NCBI GenBank assembly: GCA_021851875.1
Contig: JAJZQI010000013.1
Span: forward strand, 1-64,000
DNA from: Pseudomonadota bacterium
Lineage (GTDB): Bacteria > Pseudomonadota > Gammaproteobacteria > Burkholderiales > JAJZQI01
Length of the DNA stretch: 64,000 nucleotides
Direction of reading: 5' to 3'
The notes beneath the pieces are model-generated. The model was not told the origin of the DNA, searched no databases, and saw only the letters and a list, made by a program, of their open reading frames with translations. Both the position numbers and the translations under genes were made by a program. Below are positions 54,331-63,170 of the stretch, one piece after another (position 1 is the first letter of the stretch; the number at the start of each line of letters is the position of its first letter).

Positions 54331-55434
54331 ATGCCGCGACCGATTACCGTCACCCAGCCTTTTCTGCCGCCGCTGGAGGAATTTCAGCCCTATCTGGAAG
54401 AAATCTGGCAGAACAAGTGGCTGACCAATGCCGGCCCCTTTCACCAGCAACTGGAAGAGGCACTGGCGCGCTATCTGGGCGTCGAGCACCTGGCGCTGTT
54501 TTCCAACGGCACCATCGCGCTGGTGACGGCGCTGCAAGCCCTGCGCATTACCGGCGAGGTCATCACCACGCCTTATTCGTTTGTCGCCACCGCCCATTCG
54601 CTGCTGTGGAACAATCTGAAGCCGGTGTTTGCCGACATCGACCCTGACACCTTCAATCTCGACCCGCAAAAGATCGAGCAAGCCATCACGCCGCAGACCA
54701 CCGCCATCATGCCGGTGCATGTGTACGGCCGTCCGTGTGACACCGAGGCAATCCAGAAAATCGCCGACACCTATGGGCTGAAGGTTATTTACGATGCGGC
54801 GCATGCCTTTGCCGTCACCCAGAGCGAAGAAAGCGTGCTCAAGGCCGGCGACCTGTCGGTGTTGTCTTTTCATGCCACCAAGGTGTTCAACACCTTCGAG
54901 GGCGGAGCGATCGTCTGCCCGGACGCGGTCACCAAACAGCGCATCGACTACCTGAAGAACTTCGGCTTTGCCGACGAAGTCACTGTCGTCGCCCCCGGTA
55001 TCAACGGCAAGATGAACGAAATTCAAGCGGCCTTCGGCCTGCTGCAGCTCAAGCACATGCCGGAAATCCTGCAACGGCGGCAACAGATCGACAGCCGTTA
55101 CCGCGCGGGCTTGGCGGGGATCAAAGGCATCCGCATCCTGCCCCTGCCGGACAACAGCCGGCAGAACTATTCCTATTTCCCCATCCTGGTGGAAGCCGGT
55201 TACCCCCTTGGCCGCGACGCGCTGTACCAGAAACTGCGCGAGCAGGACATTTACGCCCGCCGCTATTTTTACCCGCTCATCAGCGATTTTCCCATGTACC
55301 GGGGTCTGCCGTCGGCCACGCCGGCCAATTTGCCTGTGGCCAGCCGCATTGCCGAGCAGGTCATCTGCCTGCCGATTTACCCGGCGCTGGAGGACAGCGA
55401 CGTCGACCGGGTCATCCAGCTGATTGCCGGATAA
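54331..55434 (+). CDS. DegT/DnrJ sugar transaminase, VioA-like
   Basis: A 367-residue PLP-dependent nucleotide-sugar aminotransferase. The PLP lysine lies in LSVLSFHATKVFNTFEGGAIVC (about 183), and NGTIALVTALQALRITGEVITTPYSFVATAHSLLWN and YLKNFGFADEVTVVAPGINGKMNEIQAAFGLLQL follow. These phrases are closer to VioA (dTDP-4-amino-4,6-dideoxy-D-glucose forming) than to WecE as I remember the sequences. The substrate would be the RfbB product. It starts 3 bases after rfbC. Product stereochemistry cannot be proved from sequence. Confidence 0.85.
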   Translation: MPRPITVTQPFLPPLEEFQPYLEEIWQNKWLTNAGPFHQQLEEALARYLGVEHLALFSNGTIALVTALQALRITGEVITTPYSFVATAHSLLWNNLKPVFADIDPDTFNLDPQKIEQAITPQTTAIMPVHVYGRPCDTEAIQKIADTYGLKVIYDAAHAFAVTQSEESVLKAGDLSVLSFHATKVFNTFEGGAIVCPDAVTKQRIDYLKNFGFADEVTVVAPGINGKMNEIQAAFGLLQLKHMPEILQRRQQIDSRYRAGLAGIKGIRILPLPDNSRQNYSYFPILVEAGYPLGRDALYQKLREQDIYARRYFYPLISDFPMYRGLPSATPANLPVASRIAEQVICLPIYPALEDSDVDRVIQLIAG

Positions 55435-55438
55435 AAAC

Positions 55439-56014
55439 ATGGCCCTCTACAGCCGCGAACAGCTCGAAAATATGGGGTTTGCCGCGCTGGGCGAGGATGT
55501 GCGCATCTCCGACAGGGCCTCGATCTACGGTGCCGGCCATATCCGCATCGGCGACCATGTGCGCATCGACGACTTTTGCGTGCTGTCCGCCGGTGCGGGC
55601 GGCATCGACATCGGCAGCTGGATCCACATTGCCGTCTACAGTTCGCTGATCGGCGCAGGCCGCATTCAGCTGCAGGACTTCAGCAACATTTCCTCGCGCG
55701 TGTCCGTCTATTCCAGCACCGACGACTTTTCCGGCGAGTGGATGACCAACCCCATGGTGCCGGCGGAATTCACCGGCGTCAGCCATGCCGACGTGACCCT
55801 CGGCCGGCACGCCGTGGTCGGCTCGGGCTCGGTTATCCTGCCCGGCGTCACACTGGAGCAAGGCGTCGCCATCGGCGCGCTGAGCCTGGTCAAGCACAGC
55901 TGCCGCGAATTCACCATTCACGCCGGCACGCCCGCGCGCCAGATCGGCGAACGCAAACGCGACCTGCTGGAGCGCGAGCGCGCTTTTCTCGCCAGTCTCA
56001 ACCGCACGGAATGA
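55439..56014 (+). CDS. left-handed beta-helix acyltransferase
   Basis: A 191-residue hexapeptide-repeat acyltransferase. Repeats such as VRISDRASIYGAGHIRIGDHVRIDDFCVLSAGAGGIDIGSWIHI and VTLGRHAVVGSGSVILPGVTLEQGVAIGALSLV build the beta-helix. Next to a VioA-like transaminase it is likely to acetylate the new amino group (giving, for example, dTDP-Qui4NAc), as a functional counterpart of VioB or WecD. The ATG at 55439 is 4 bases after the transaminase stop, and its TGA overlaps the next ATG. Confidence 0.85.
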   Translation: MALYSREQLENMGFAALGEDVRISDRASIYGAGHIRIGDHVRIDDFCVLSAGAGGIDIGSWIHIAVYSSLIGAGRIQLQDFSNISSRVSVYSSTDDFSGEWMTNPMVPAEFTGVSHADVTLGRHAVVGSGSVILPGVTLEQGVAIGALSLVKHSCREFTIHAGTPARQIGERKRDLLERERAFLASLNRTE

Positions 56015-57162
56015 GAGTCCTCCACCTCGTCACGGACGAGAAATTCATCGACTTCATTGCCCGCCAGTTTGCCCTCACGGGCGACGAGCACCGCTACATC
56101 GTCCACCAGCCCGGCGGCACCCTGCGGCATATCAAGGAAGTTAAGCCCTGGCGCATCGTCGATGACGGCTATTTCTCCTCTACCACGCTGCAGCAGGATC
56201 TGGCCGCCTGCGATGGTCTGGTGGTGCATTTCATGACGCCATCTGCCGCCCGCATGGTGCTGCAGGCGCCGCACCACCTCACCATCGCCTGGAGCGGCTG
56301 GGGGGCCGATTACTACCACCTGCTGCCGGGCGGCGAGATGGCGCTGCTGGGGCGACAAACTGCCCGCATCGAGCGCCGCCTGAACCGGCAAAAGGCCCTG
56401 CGCCACCCGCTGGCCATGGCCAAATTTCTGCTGGGCCGTGTGCGCCGCCACCGCCTGCAAACACGCCTGATCCTGCCGGCAATACGCCGGGTACACCTCT
56501 TTTCCGCCCCGCTGCCGGAAGATTACGCCCTGCTGCAAAAAGCGCTGGGGCCGGCATTCACCGCTCGCTACAGCCAGATCAACTACGCCAGCGTGGAAGA
56601 AACCTTCGCGGTCGGCGCAGTGGAACTGGCCGGCAACGACATTCTGGTGGGCAACTCGGCCTCGGCCAGCAACAATCATGTGGAAGCCTTTGAACAGTTG
56701 GCGCAGCACGACCTGACCGGCCGCAGGGTGGTGGTGCCGCTCAGCTACGGCGATGCGGATTACCGCAAGGAAATCCTGCGCCAGGGGGCCGCGATGCTGG
56801 GCGAGCACTTCGACCCGATCGTCGATTTCATGCCGCTGGCCGACTACAATGCCCACATTGCGCGGTGCGCCGTGGTGGTGATGAACCACCAGCGGCAGCA
56901 GGCGCTGGGCAACATCGGCGCGCTGCTGTATCAGGGCGCCAAACTGTTTTTCGACGAACGCAATGTGGTGTACGGCTTCCTGCGCCAGCGCGGTGCACAT
57001 GTGTATCGCACAGCGGAACTGGAAAATGACAGCGCCTTTGCTCCGTTGACCACGGCTCAGCGCGAGCATAATAAACTGGTTTTGCATGCGTTCTGGGGCC
57101 ACGATACAGTGGCGGCCAATACCCTGCGATTCATGGACACATTACGGCAGCTCAATGCATAA
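56011..57162 (+). CDS. WecF-like TDP-4-acetamido-sugar:lipid II transferase
   Basis: A 383-residue glycosyltransferase of the WecF/RffT (Glyco_transf_56) type. MRVLHLVTDEKFIDFIARQF at the N-terminus, GLVVHFMTPSAARMVL, IAWSGWGADYYHLL, LVGNSASASNNHVEAFEQL and VVVPLSYGDADYRKEILRQGAAMLGEHFDPIVDFMPLADYNAHIARCAVVVMNHQRQQALGNI match that family. WecF adds Fuc4NAc to the ECA lipid II intermediate at the inner membrane. Here the donor may be the VioA-type dTDP-amino-sugar. The ATG overlaps the acyltransferase stop (ATGA). Confidence 0.8.
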   Translation: MRVLHLVTDEKFIDFIARQFALTGDEHRYIVHQPGGTLRHIKEVKPWRIVDDGYFSSTTLQQDLAACDGLVVHFMTPSAARMVLQAPHHLTIAWSGWGADYYHLLPGGEMALLGRQTARIERRLNRQKALRHPLAMAKFLLGRVRRHRLQTRLILPAIRRVHLFSAPLPEDYALLQKALGPAFTARYSQINYASVEETFAVGAVELAGNDILVGNSASASNNHVEAFEQLAQHDLTGRRVVVPLSYGDADYRKEILRQGAAMLGEHFDPIVDFMPLADYNAHIARCAVVVMNHQRQQALGNIGALLYQGAKLFFDERNVVYGFLRQRGAHVYRTAELENDSAFAPLTTAQREHNKLVLHAFWGHDTVAANTLRFMDTLRQLNA

Positions 57163-57832
57163 GATTTCCCTGTTCAGCCACAACTGGCTGGCCCTGCTGA
57201 TCAACAACCGCCAGGTAGCCCGTCATCTGCCAGCCATGACAGGTGCCGTCTACGACCTGGGCTGCGGCAAGCGTCCCTACGAGGCGGACATCCTGCGCCA
57301 CGCCAGCCGCTACGTCGGCGTCGACTGGTCCAACAGCCTGCACGGCCAGCAGACGGACGTGACCGCCAACCTGAACGAACCGCTGCCGATTGCAGACGCG
57401 GCAGCCGATACAGTCGTGTCCTTCCAGGTACTGGAACACCTGTCACAACCGCAAACCATGCTGGCGGAAACCCGGCGCATCCTCAAACCGGGCGGCACGC
57501 TGCTGCTCGCCGTGCTGTTCCAGTGGGCGGTACACGAAGCGCCGTGGGATTTTTACCGCTATACCCAGTACGGCTTAACCCACCAGCTCAGCCAGGCCGG
57601 GTTCAGCGACATCCGGGTCGAAGCCGTCAGCGGTTTTCTGCCGCCCTGGGTGCTCAAGCTCAACTACCAGACCCTGCGCCTGGTGCGTGGCCCCAAGCCA
57701 GTGCAATGGCTCATCAAGCTGCTGTTGCTGCCGCTGTGGCTGCCGAATCAAACAACGGCCCTGCTGCTTGACCCGCTGTGGCGCGGCGAAGAAGAAACCA
57801 TGGGCTATTTCGTCACGGCGCGCAAACCGTGA
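57155..57832 (+). CDS. SAM-dependent methyltransferase (class I)
   Basis: A 225-residue class I methyltransferase. Motif I is VYDLGCGKRPYEADIL, with VGVDW as the acidic loop, VVSFQVLEHLSQPQTMLAETRRILKPGGTLLLAV as motifs II/III. The C-terminal part has a hydrophobic segment (LIKLLLLPLWLP) that may touch the membrane. The location between the WecF-like gene (8-base overlap) and the flippase suggests methylation of a lipid-linked sugar or chain end. Confidence 0.82.
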   Translation: MHKISLFSHNWLALLINNRQVARHLPAMTGAVYDLGCGKRPYEADILRHASRYVGVDWSNSLHGQQTDVTANLNEPLPIADAAADTVVSFQVLEHLSQPQTMLAETRRILKPGGTLLLAVLFQWAVHEAPWDFYRYTQYGLTHQLSQAGFSDIRVEAVSGFLPPWVLKLNYQTLRLVRGPKPVQWLIKLLLLPLWLPNQTTALLLDPLWRGEEETMGYFVTARKP

Positions 57833-59277
57833 GCCTGAAAAAACAAGCGCTTTCCGCCGCCCGCTGGACCACTCTGGCCATGCTCGGCAAGGCCGGGCTG
57901 CAGTTTGTACAGCTGGCCGTACTGGCGCGCTTTCTCGCACCCGGCGATTTCGGCCTGATGGCGCTGGTGGGCGCAGTCATCCTGTTCACGCAGATTTTTG
58001 CCGATGCCGGCGTCAGCAACGCCATCATCCACCGGCAGGATATCAGCCGCTCACAACTGGCCGGGTTGTACTGGCTCAATGTGGGCATGAGCGGCACACT
58101 GATGCTCGGCCTCATGCTGTTGAGTCCGCTGCTGGCAGCGCTTTACCATGAGCCGCGCCTGCAGGGCCTGCTGATCTGGGTCAGTGGCACGTTGTTAATT
58201 AACGCCCTCAGCCAGCAATGGCGCATCCTGGCGGAAAAGGAACTGCAGTTCGATAAACTGGCCCGCATCGAGCTGGGCTCCGCCGGGCTGGGCTTTGCCA
58301 CGGCCTGCCTGCTGGCAGTAAACGGTGCGGGAGTATACTCCCTGGTCGCTGGCGTACTGGTGAATTCACTGACCATGACCGGGCTGGCCTGGCTGCTGCT
58401 GAAACCCGAATGGTTGCCGCTGCAGCACTGCAAATGGACGGAAATCCGCGGCTTTGTCGGTTTCGGCGCCTATATGGTCGGCAACAATCTGCTCAACACC
58501 TTCACCACTCAAGCCGACATCCTGCTCGGCGGGCGTCTGCTCGGCTCCGCCAGCCTGGGGCAATACAGCGTGCCGCGCGAGCTCAGTCTCAGATTGGGCA
58601 ACCTGCTCAACCCCATCGTCACGCGCGTGGGCTTTCCGGTCATGTCTAAAGCTCAACACGACAGGGAGCAGTTGCAGCGCGTCTACCTGAAAACCCTGCG
58701 CATGACCGCCTCGGTGAACTTTCCGTTGTATCTGGCACTGAGCCTGTTCGCGCCGGAAATCGTACAGTTGTTACTGGGCCCGAGCTGGACACAGTCGGCC
58801 GACCTGCTGCGCATCCTGGCACTGTGGGGCATGGTAAGAGCGACCGCCAACCCGTCCGGCAGCCTGATTTTTGCCGTGGGCCGGGCCGACCTGGCCTTCA
58901 AGTGGAATCTGGGACTGGCTTTTGCCATGACGCCGACCCTGTGGTTCGGCTCGCACTACGGCAATACCGGCCTGGCGATCGCCCTGCTGGCCAGCCAGAC
59001 GTTGCTGATCGTGCCGGCCTGGGCCATTCTCATCCGCCCCCTGTGCGGCGCGGGCTTTGCCACTTACCACGTCCAGCTACTGGTGCCGCTGGCGCTTGCC
59101 GGCCTCGCCAGCGCGGCCGCCTGGCTCGCCGCAATGCCATTGAACGGCGACATTCCACGTCTGGCTATTGGGCTTATAGTTGGACTGGTAAGCTACATCG
59201 GCCTCAGCCGGCAGTTCAACCGGGACTGGTTCAATACGGTATTGGAACTGGTGCTGAAGCGATCCGGCACAAACTGA
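57829..59277 (+). CDS. Wzx-like polysaccharide flippase (MOP/PST family)
   Basis: A 482-residue polytopic protein with about 12-14 membrane segments, of the WzxC-like branch. SLKKQALSAARWTTLAMLGKAGLQFVQLAVLARFLAPGDFGLMALV is the standard N-terminus, followed by FADAGVSNAIIHRQDIS. It should flip undecaprenyl-linked oligosaccharide across the inner membrane. The GTG at 57829 overlaps the methyltransferase stop (GTGA). Its TGA lies in a short terminator hairpin. Confidence 0.85.
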   Translation: MSLKKQALSAARWTTLAMLGKAGLQFVQLAVLARFLAPGDFGLMALVGAVILFTQIFADAGVSNAIIHRQDISRSQLAGLYWLNVGMSGTLMLGLMLLSPLLAALYHEPRLQGLLIWVSGTLLINALSQQWRILAEKELQFDKLARIELGSAGLGFATACLLAVNGAGVYSLVAGVLVNSLTMTGLAWLLLKPEWLPLQHCKWTEIRGFVGFGAYMVGNNLLNTFTTQADILLGGRLLGSASLGQYSVPRELSLRLGNLLNPIVTRVGFPVMSKAQHDREQLQRVYLKTLRMTASVNFPLYLALSLFAPEIVQLLLGPSWTQSADLLRILALWGMVRATANPSGSLIFAVGRADLAFKWNLGLAFAMTPTLWFGSHYGNTGLAIALLASQTLLIVPAWAILIRPLCGAGFATYHVQLLVPLALAGLASAAAWLAAMPLNGDIPRLAIGLIVGLVSYIGLSRQFNRDWFNTVLELVLKRSGTN

Positions 59278-59289
59278 AATTCAGTTTTT
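59271..59289. terminator. compact convergent terminator containing both stop codons
   Basis: AAACTGA (59271-59277) pairs with TCAGTTT (59281-59287) around AAT, with a T run on the plus strand. The wzx stop TGA (59275-59277) and the wecC stop (minus strand, 59281-59283) are both inside the stem. Only 3 bases separate the two genes. Confidence 0.6.
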
Positions 59290-60528
59290 GTCCCACAGAC
59301 CGCGCGTATCAATCACCGCCTTACCCGCCAGCGCACCGATGCTGATGCCGTTGAACAGCTGGTGATTCACCAGCAGCAAGACGATATCGGCTTTGGCAAC
59401 GGCTTCCTCGGCCTCGGCAAAATGCACGTTCTCGCCCGCCAGGCCGGCAGGCAACTGGGAAATGTGTGGCTCGGCCACATACAGTGTGCCCAAATCCATG
59501 GACTTCAGCTGCTCGACGATCTCCAGCGACGGACTCTCGCGCAGGTCGTCGATGTCCGCCTTGAATGCCAAGCCCAGACAGGCAATAACCGGCTTATCGA
59601 TACGCGCGGCGGCAGCTTTCACCTTATCGATCACCGCATGCGGTTTGTGATCGTTCACTTCGCGCGCAGTGCGGATCAGGCGCGCTGTTTTGGGGTTGGA
59701 ATGGACGATGAACCACGGGTCCACCGCAATGCAATGCCCGCCCACGCCGGGGCCCGGCTGCAGGATATTGACGCGCGGGTGGTGGTTGGCCAGACGGATC
59801 AGCTCCCACACATTGATACCCTGCTCGTCGCAGATCAGCGACAACTCGTTGGCAAAGGCGATATTCACGTCGCGGAAGGAGTTTTCCGTCAGTTTGCACA
59901 TCTCCGCCGTGCGGGCATGGGTGATGATGCACTGGCCTTTGACAAAGGTTTTGTACAGCCCGGCGGCGCGCGCGGCGCATTTGGGCGTCAGGCCGCCGAC
60001 CACGCGGTCGTTTTCCACCAGCTCATGCAGAATCTTGCCCGGCAGCACTCGCTCGGGGCAGTAGGCCAGGTTGATATCGGCCGCTTCGCCCGCCTGCGGG
60101 GGAAAGGTCAGGTCCGGCCGCTCCTGCGCCAGCCAGCCTGCCATCAGCTCGGTAGTACCCACCGGCGAGGTGGATTCCAGAATCACCAGATCGCCCTTTT
60201 TCAGCACCGGCGCAATCGAACGGGTAGCCGCTTCCACGTAAGCCAGATCCGGTTCATGGTCGCCCTTGAACGGTGTCGGCACGGCAATCATGAAGGCATC
60301 CGCCGCTTCCGGCCTGAGTGTGGCGCGCAACCGTCCCGCCTCGACCACGCTTTTCACCAGCTTGTCCAGATCCGGCTCGACGATATGGATATTGCCGGCA
60401 TTGATGGTGTCCACGGCAAACGGGTTCACATCCACGCCGATGACGCTGACACCGTGGCTGGCCAGCACGGTGGCCGTCGGCAGCCCGATGTAGCCCAGGC
60501 CGATCATGCATACACTGTTGAATTTCAT
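59281..60528 (-). CDS. wecC: UDP-N-acetyl-D-mannosamine dehydrogenase
   Basis: A 415-residue UDP-sugar dehydrogenase making UDP-ManNAcA by two NAD-dependent oxidations. The Rossmann loop is VCMIGLGYIGLPTATVLASHG (4-24), the FIIAVPTP equivalent reads FMIAVPTPF, ILESTSPVGTTELM follows, and NSFRDVNIAFANELSLICDEQGINVWELIRLANHHPRVNILQPGPGVGGHCIAVDPWFI is WecC-specific in context. In this last motif the catalytic Cys lies in GGHCIAVDP. The ATG at 60528 is chosen; the upstream frame is not conserved. It lies 11 bases after wecB on the same strand. Confidence 0.94.
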   Translation of the reverse strand: MKFNSVCMIGLGYIGLPTATVLASHGVSVIGVDVNPFAVDTINAGNIHIVEPDLDKLVKSVVEAGRLRATLRPEAADAFMIAVPTPFKGDHEPDLAYVEAATRSIAPVLKKGDLVILESTSPVGTTELMAGWLAQERPDLTFPPQAGEAADINLAYCPERVLPGKILHELVENDRVVGGLTPKCAARAAGLYKTFVKGQCIITHARTAEMCKLTENSFRDVNIAFANELSLICDEQGINVWELIRLANHHPRVNILQPGPGVGGHCIAVDPWFIVHSNPKTARLIRTAREVNDHKPHAVIDKVKAAAARIDKPVIACLGLAFKADIDDLRESPSLEIVEQLKSMDLGTLYVAEPHISQLPAGLAGENVHFAEAEEAVAKADIVLLLVNHQLFNGISIGALAGKAVIDTRGLWDKN

Positions 60529-60539
60529 GACTTCATCTC

Positions 60540-61658
60540 TTATTTCAATCTCGCCACAATACGTTCGCACGCCCTGCCGTCGCCATAGGGGTTGTGTGCC
60601 GCGCTCATTTGCGCATAAATTTCAGCATCATCCAGCAACTGGCTGACAAAATGCACGATTTTTTCGGTATCCGTGCCGACCAGTTTGACCGTTCCCGCCG
60701 CCACCGCCTCGGGCCGTTCGGTCGTGTCGCGCATGACCAGCACCGGCTTGCCCAGCGAGGGCGCTTCTTCCTGTATGCCGCCGGAGTCCGTCAGAATCAG
60801 CGTGGCATTGCGCATGAGATAAACAAACGGCAGGTAGTCCAGCGGCTCGATGAGGTGCACATTGGGCAAATTCGACAGCAGCCGGTTCACCGGTTCGCGC
60901 ACATTGGGGTTGAGGTGCACCGGGTAAACCATGTCCACGTCCGGGTAACGCCTTGCCAGTTCCGCCAGCGCAGCGCAGATACGCTCGAAGCCGCCGCCGA
61001 AACTCTCGCGCCGGTGGCCCGTCACCAGCACCATGCGGCGCTCGTTCGGCTGGTAGGGAATCGTCGCGCCCACCTTTTCGCACAGGACCGCATCCTTCTC
61101 CAGGCGGGCATTGACCGACAACAGCGCATCGATCACGGTATTGCCGGTGACGCAAATCACCTCCGGCGCAACACCCTCCGCCAGCAAATTGGCCTGCGCG
61201 GTCTTCGTCGGGGCAAAATGCAGCCGGGTCAGCACGCCGGTCAATTTACGGTTGGCCTCTTCCGGCCAGGGAGAATACAGGTTGCCGGTACGCAGCCCCG
61301 CTTCCACATGGGCAACCGGAATTTGCTCATAAAATGCCGCCAATGACGCGGCAAAGGTGGTGGTCGTGTCGCCGTGCACCAGCACGAAATCGGGACGAAA
61401 GTCTTGCAGAATGGGTTTCAAACCGAGCAGCACCGCACTGGTGATATCCGTCAGGCTCTGGCCGGGGCGCATCAGGTTCAGGTCATAATCGGGCCGGATG
61501 GCAAACAACTCCAACACCTGGTCGAGCATCTGCCTGTGCTGCGCCGTCACGCACACGCGCGCCTCAAAATCGCTATCCGCCGCCAATGCCTGTACCAGCG
61601 GCGCCATTTTGATGGCTTCCGGCCGGGTACCGAAAACGGACAACACTTTGATGGGCAT
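60540..61658 (-). CDS. wecB: UDP-N-acetylglucosamine 2-epimerase (non-hydrolysing)
   Basis: A 372-residue epimerase converting UDP-GlcNAc to UDP-ManNAc. Motifs: [21 protein letters not shown] (4-24), [83 protein letters not shown] and [31 protein letters not shown]. It pairs with wecC to supply UDP-ManNAcA. It diverges from the TTG-initiated glycosyltransferase gene. Confidence 0.96.
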   Translation of the reverse strand: MPIKVLSVFGTRPEAIKMAPLVQALAADSDFEARVCVTAQHRQMLDQVLELFAIRPDYDLNLMRPGQSLTDITSAVLLGLKPILQDFRPDFVLVHGDTTTTFAASLAAFYEQIPVAHVEAGLRTGNLYSPWPEEANRKLTGVLTRLHFAPTKTAQANLLAEGVAPEVICVTGNTVIDALLSVNARLEKDAVLCEKVGATIPYQPNERRMVLVTGHRRESFGGGFERICAALAELARRYPDVDMVYPVHLNPNVREPVNRLLSNLPNVHLIEPLDYLPFVYLMRNATLILTDSGGIQEEAPSLGKPVLVMRDTTERPEAVAAGTVKLVGTDTEKIVHFVSQLLDDAEIYAQMSAAHNPYGDGRACERIVARLK

Positions 61659-61741
61659 ATGCGCGCAATTAATGCGTAAAATAACGTCGCATTATATCCT
61701 ATGCACCGTTTCGCCACTTATCCCCTTTTAGAAAGCCGGCC

Positions 61742-62977
61742 TTGTCCAAAGCTGTTTTGTTCGCCCCCTTCTGGCGTCAGCCGGGCCATATCGGCAACAA
61801 CCGTATGGAACGTTTTGTGCGCTGGCTGGCGGAAGACGGTTATCAGGTGATCGTCATTCGCGGCGGCAGTGCGGACGGGGAACAGCAGATGGCCTGGGGC
61901 ATCGAATACACCGTGCGCGACCCGGCCGGCATTTACCGCGATAACGTCGCCGCCAGCGGTTTTGCCGCTCAGGGCGGCAAATCATGGAAAAAATGGCTCA
62001 AGGCGATCGGACACCGGTTGCTCAACCCCGACCCCAGCATCATCTGGGCTCGCCGCGCCATGCACCACCCGCGCGTGCAGGAACGAGTACAGGGTGCCTC
62101 ATTCATTTTGTCGTCCAGCCCGCCCGAATCGCCGCACGTGGGCGCCAACTACCTGGCCAGAAAATTTGCTATTCCGCATATTGTCGACATGCGCGACGGC
62201 TGGCTGGACGAACCGCTCAAACCCTTGCTGAAAACCTCCGCCCTGCGCCGCTGGCAGGAAGGCCGGCTGGAAGCGCGCATTCTTGAACACGCCAGCGCCA
62301 TCCTGGTGACCTCGGCCGCCTGGAAACAGCATCTGTGCACGCGTTTTCCCTCCTTCAACAGTAAGGTCGTCGAAATCACCAACGGTTACCCGGCCAGCCA
62401 GCCGCCCAGCATTCCGCCCGCCGCCGGCCAGCCGCTGATCCTCATGCATACCGGCCGCTTTTCCGCCTCCGACAGCCGCCGCACGCCGGAAGCCGTGCTG
62501 CTGCCCTTACTGGACGCCCTGCAGGGCCGAACACAAGCCGGCCAAATCCGCCTTATCGGTGCCCTGTCGCCGGAAGAAAATCGCCGCATCGACGGTATGG
62601 AAAGGGAGTTCGCCAAACATCAGTGGAAAATCGAACGCACCGGCAATATTCCACGCGCCGAACTGCTGCAGGAACTGACCCAGGCGCACGGTCTGCTGCT
62701 GGTTTCCAGCTCCCAGGCGGCCCTGCCCAGCAAGCTGTTTGAATACATCCCCACGCGCCGCCCCATTCTGGCTGTCACGGAAGCAAGCAGCGCGACTGCA
62801 CAACTATGCCGCGATTTGCCGCAAGCCTTTGTGGTTGAGCCGGGGCAACCCGATATTGCAGTCATACGTGCGTTTCTTGCAGCCGGTAGCCAGACAAACC
62901 CGCCCGCCAGCGTGCCGGAGCAATATGGCGAACCGGCCCTGCGCGAGACGTTGCGCTCGGTTATTCGCCAGCTTTAA
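61742..62977 (+). CDS. glycosyltransferase, GT4-like
   Basis: A 411-residue GT-B-like glycosyltransferase. The N-terminal half has VLFAPFWRQPGHIGNNRMERFVRWLAEDGYQV and ILSSSPPESPHVGANYLARKFAIPHIVDMRDGWLDEPL, the C-terminal half LILMHTGRFSA and LTQAHGLLLVSSSQAALPSKLFEYIPTRRPILAVTE (E-x7-E-like nucleotide site, partial). Acceptor and donor unknown. The start is a TTG at 61742, chosen because the conserved N-terminus begins there and no ATG precedes it in frame; the ribosome site is weak. Confidence 0.75.
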   Translation: MSKAVLFAPFWRQPGHIGNNRMERFVRWLAEDGYQVIVIRGGSADGEQQMAWGIEYTVRDPAGIYRDNVAASGFAAQGGKSWKKWLKAIGHRLLNPDPSIIWARRAMHHPRVQERVQGASFILSSSPPESPHVGANYLARKFAIPHIVDMRDGWLDEPLKPLLKTSALRRWQEGRLEARILEHASAILVTSAAWKQHLCTRFPSFNSKVVEITNGYPASQPPSIPPAAGQPLILMHTGRFSASDSRRTPEAVLLPLLDALQGRTQAGQIRLIGALSPEENRRIDGMEREFAKHQWKIERTGNIPRAELLQELTQAHGLLLVSSSQAALPSKLFEYIPTRRPILAVTEASSATAQLCRDLPQAFVVEPGQPDIAVIRAFLAAGSQTNPPASVPEQYGEPALRETLRSVIRQL

Positions 62978-63170
62978 GGAAACGTTAAACTTAAGGAGCG
63001 AGCGGAGTGAAGTGCAAGGAACCCGGAGCACAGCGACCAAGAAAACTCTGTTTCGGTGGAGGCTAACTTGCACAAGCAAGTTAAGCGTAGCGGCCGAAGC
63101 CACATATCAATTGGATAGACGAGGAAGCGAGCACCGCGAGACGCCGCAATTCGCCCGCGCAGCCGTTAAG
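62978..63170. other. non-coding spacer with hairpins between two glycosyltransferase genes
   Basis: I see no gene in these 193 bases. A clean hairpin AACTTGC/GCAAGTT with loop ACAA lies near 63065-63082. The stretch GGAGCGAGCGGAGTGAAG at 62995 onward, with CCCGGAGCACAGCGACC, looks like an ordered repeat unit and could be a dispersed element, but no second copy was found in the window. Confidence 0.4.

Noticed and set aside
61660-61741. Riboswitch or leader RNA before the GT4-like gene
   Set aside because: No recognisable structure or conserved box in this short spacer.
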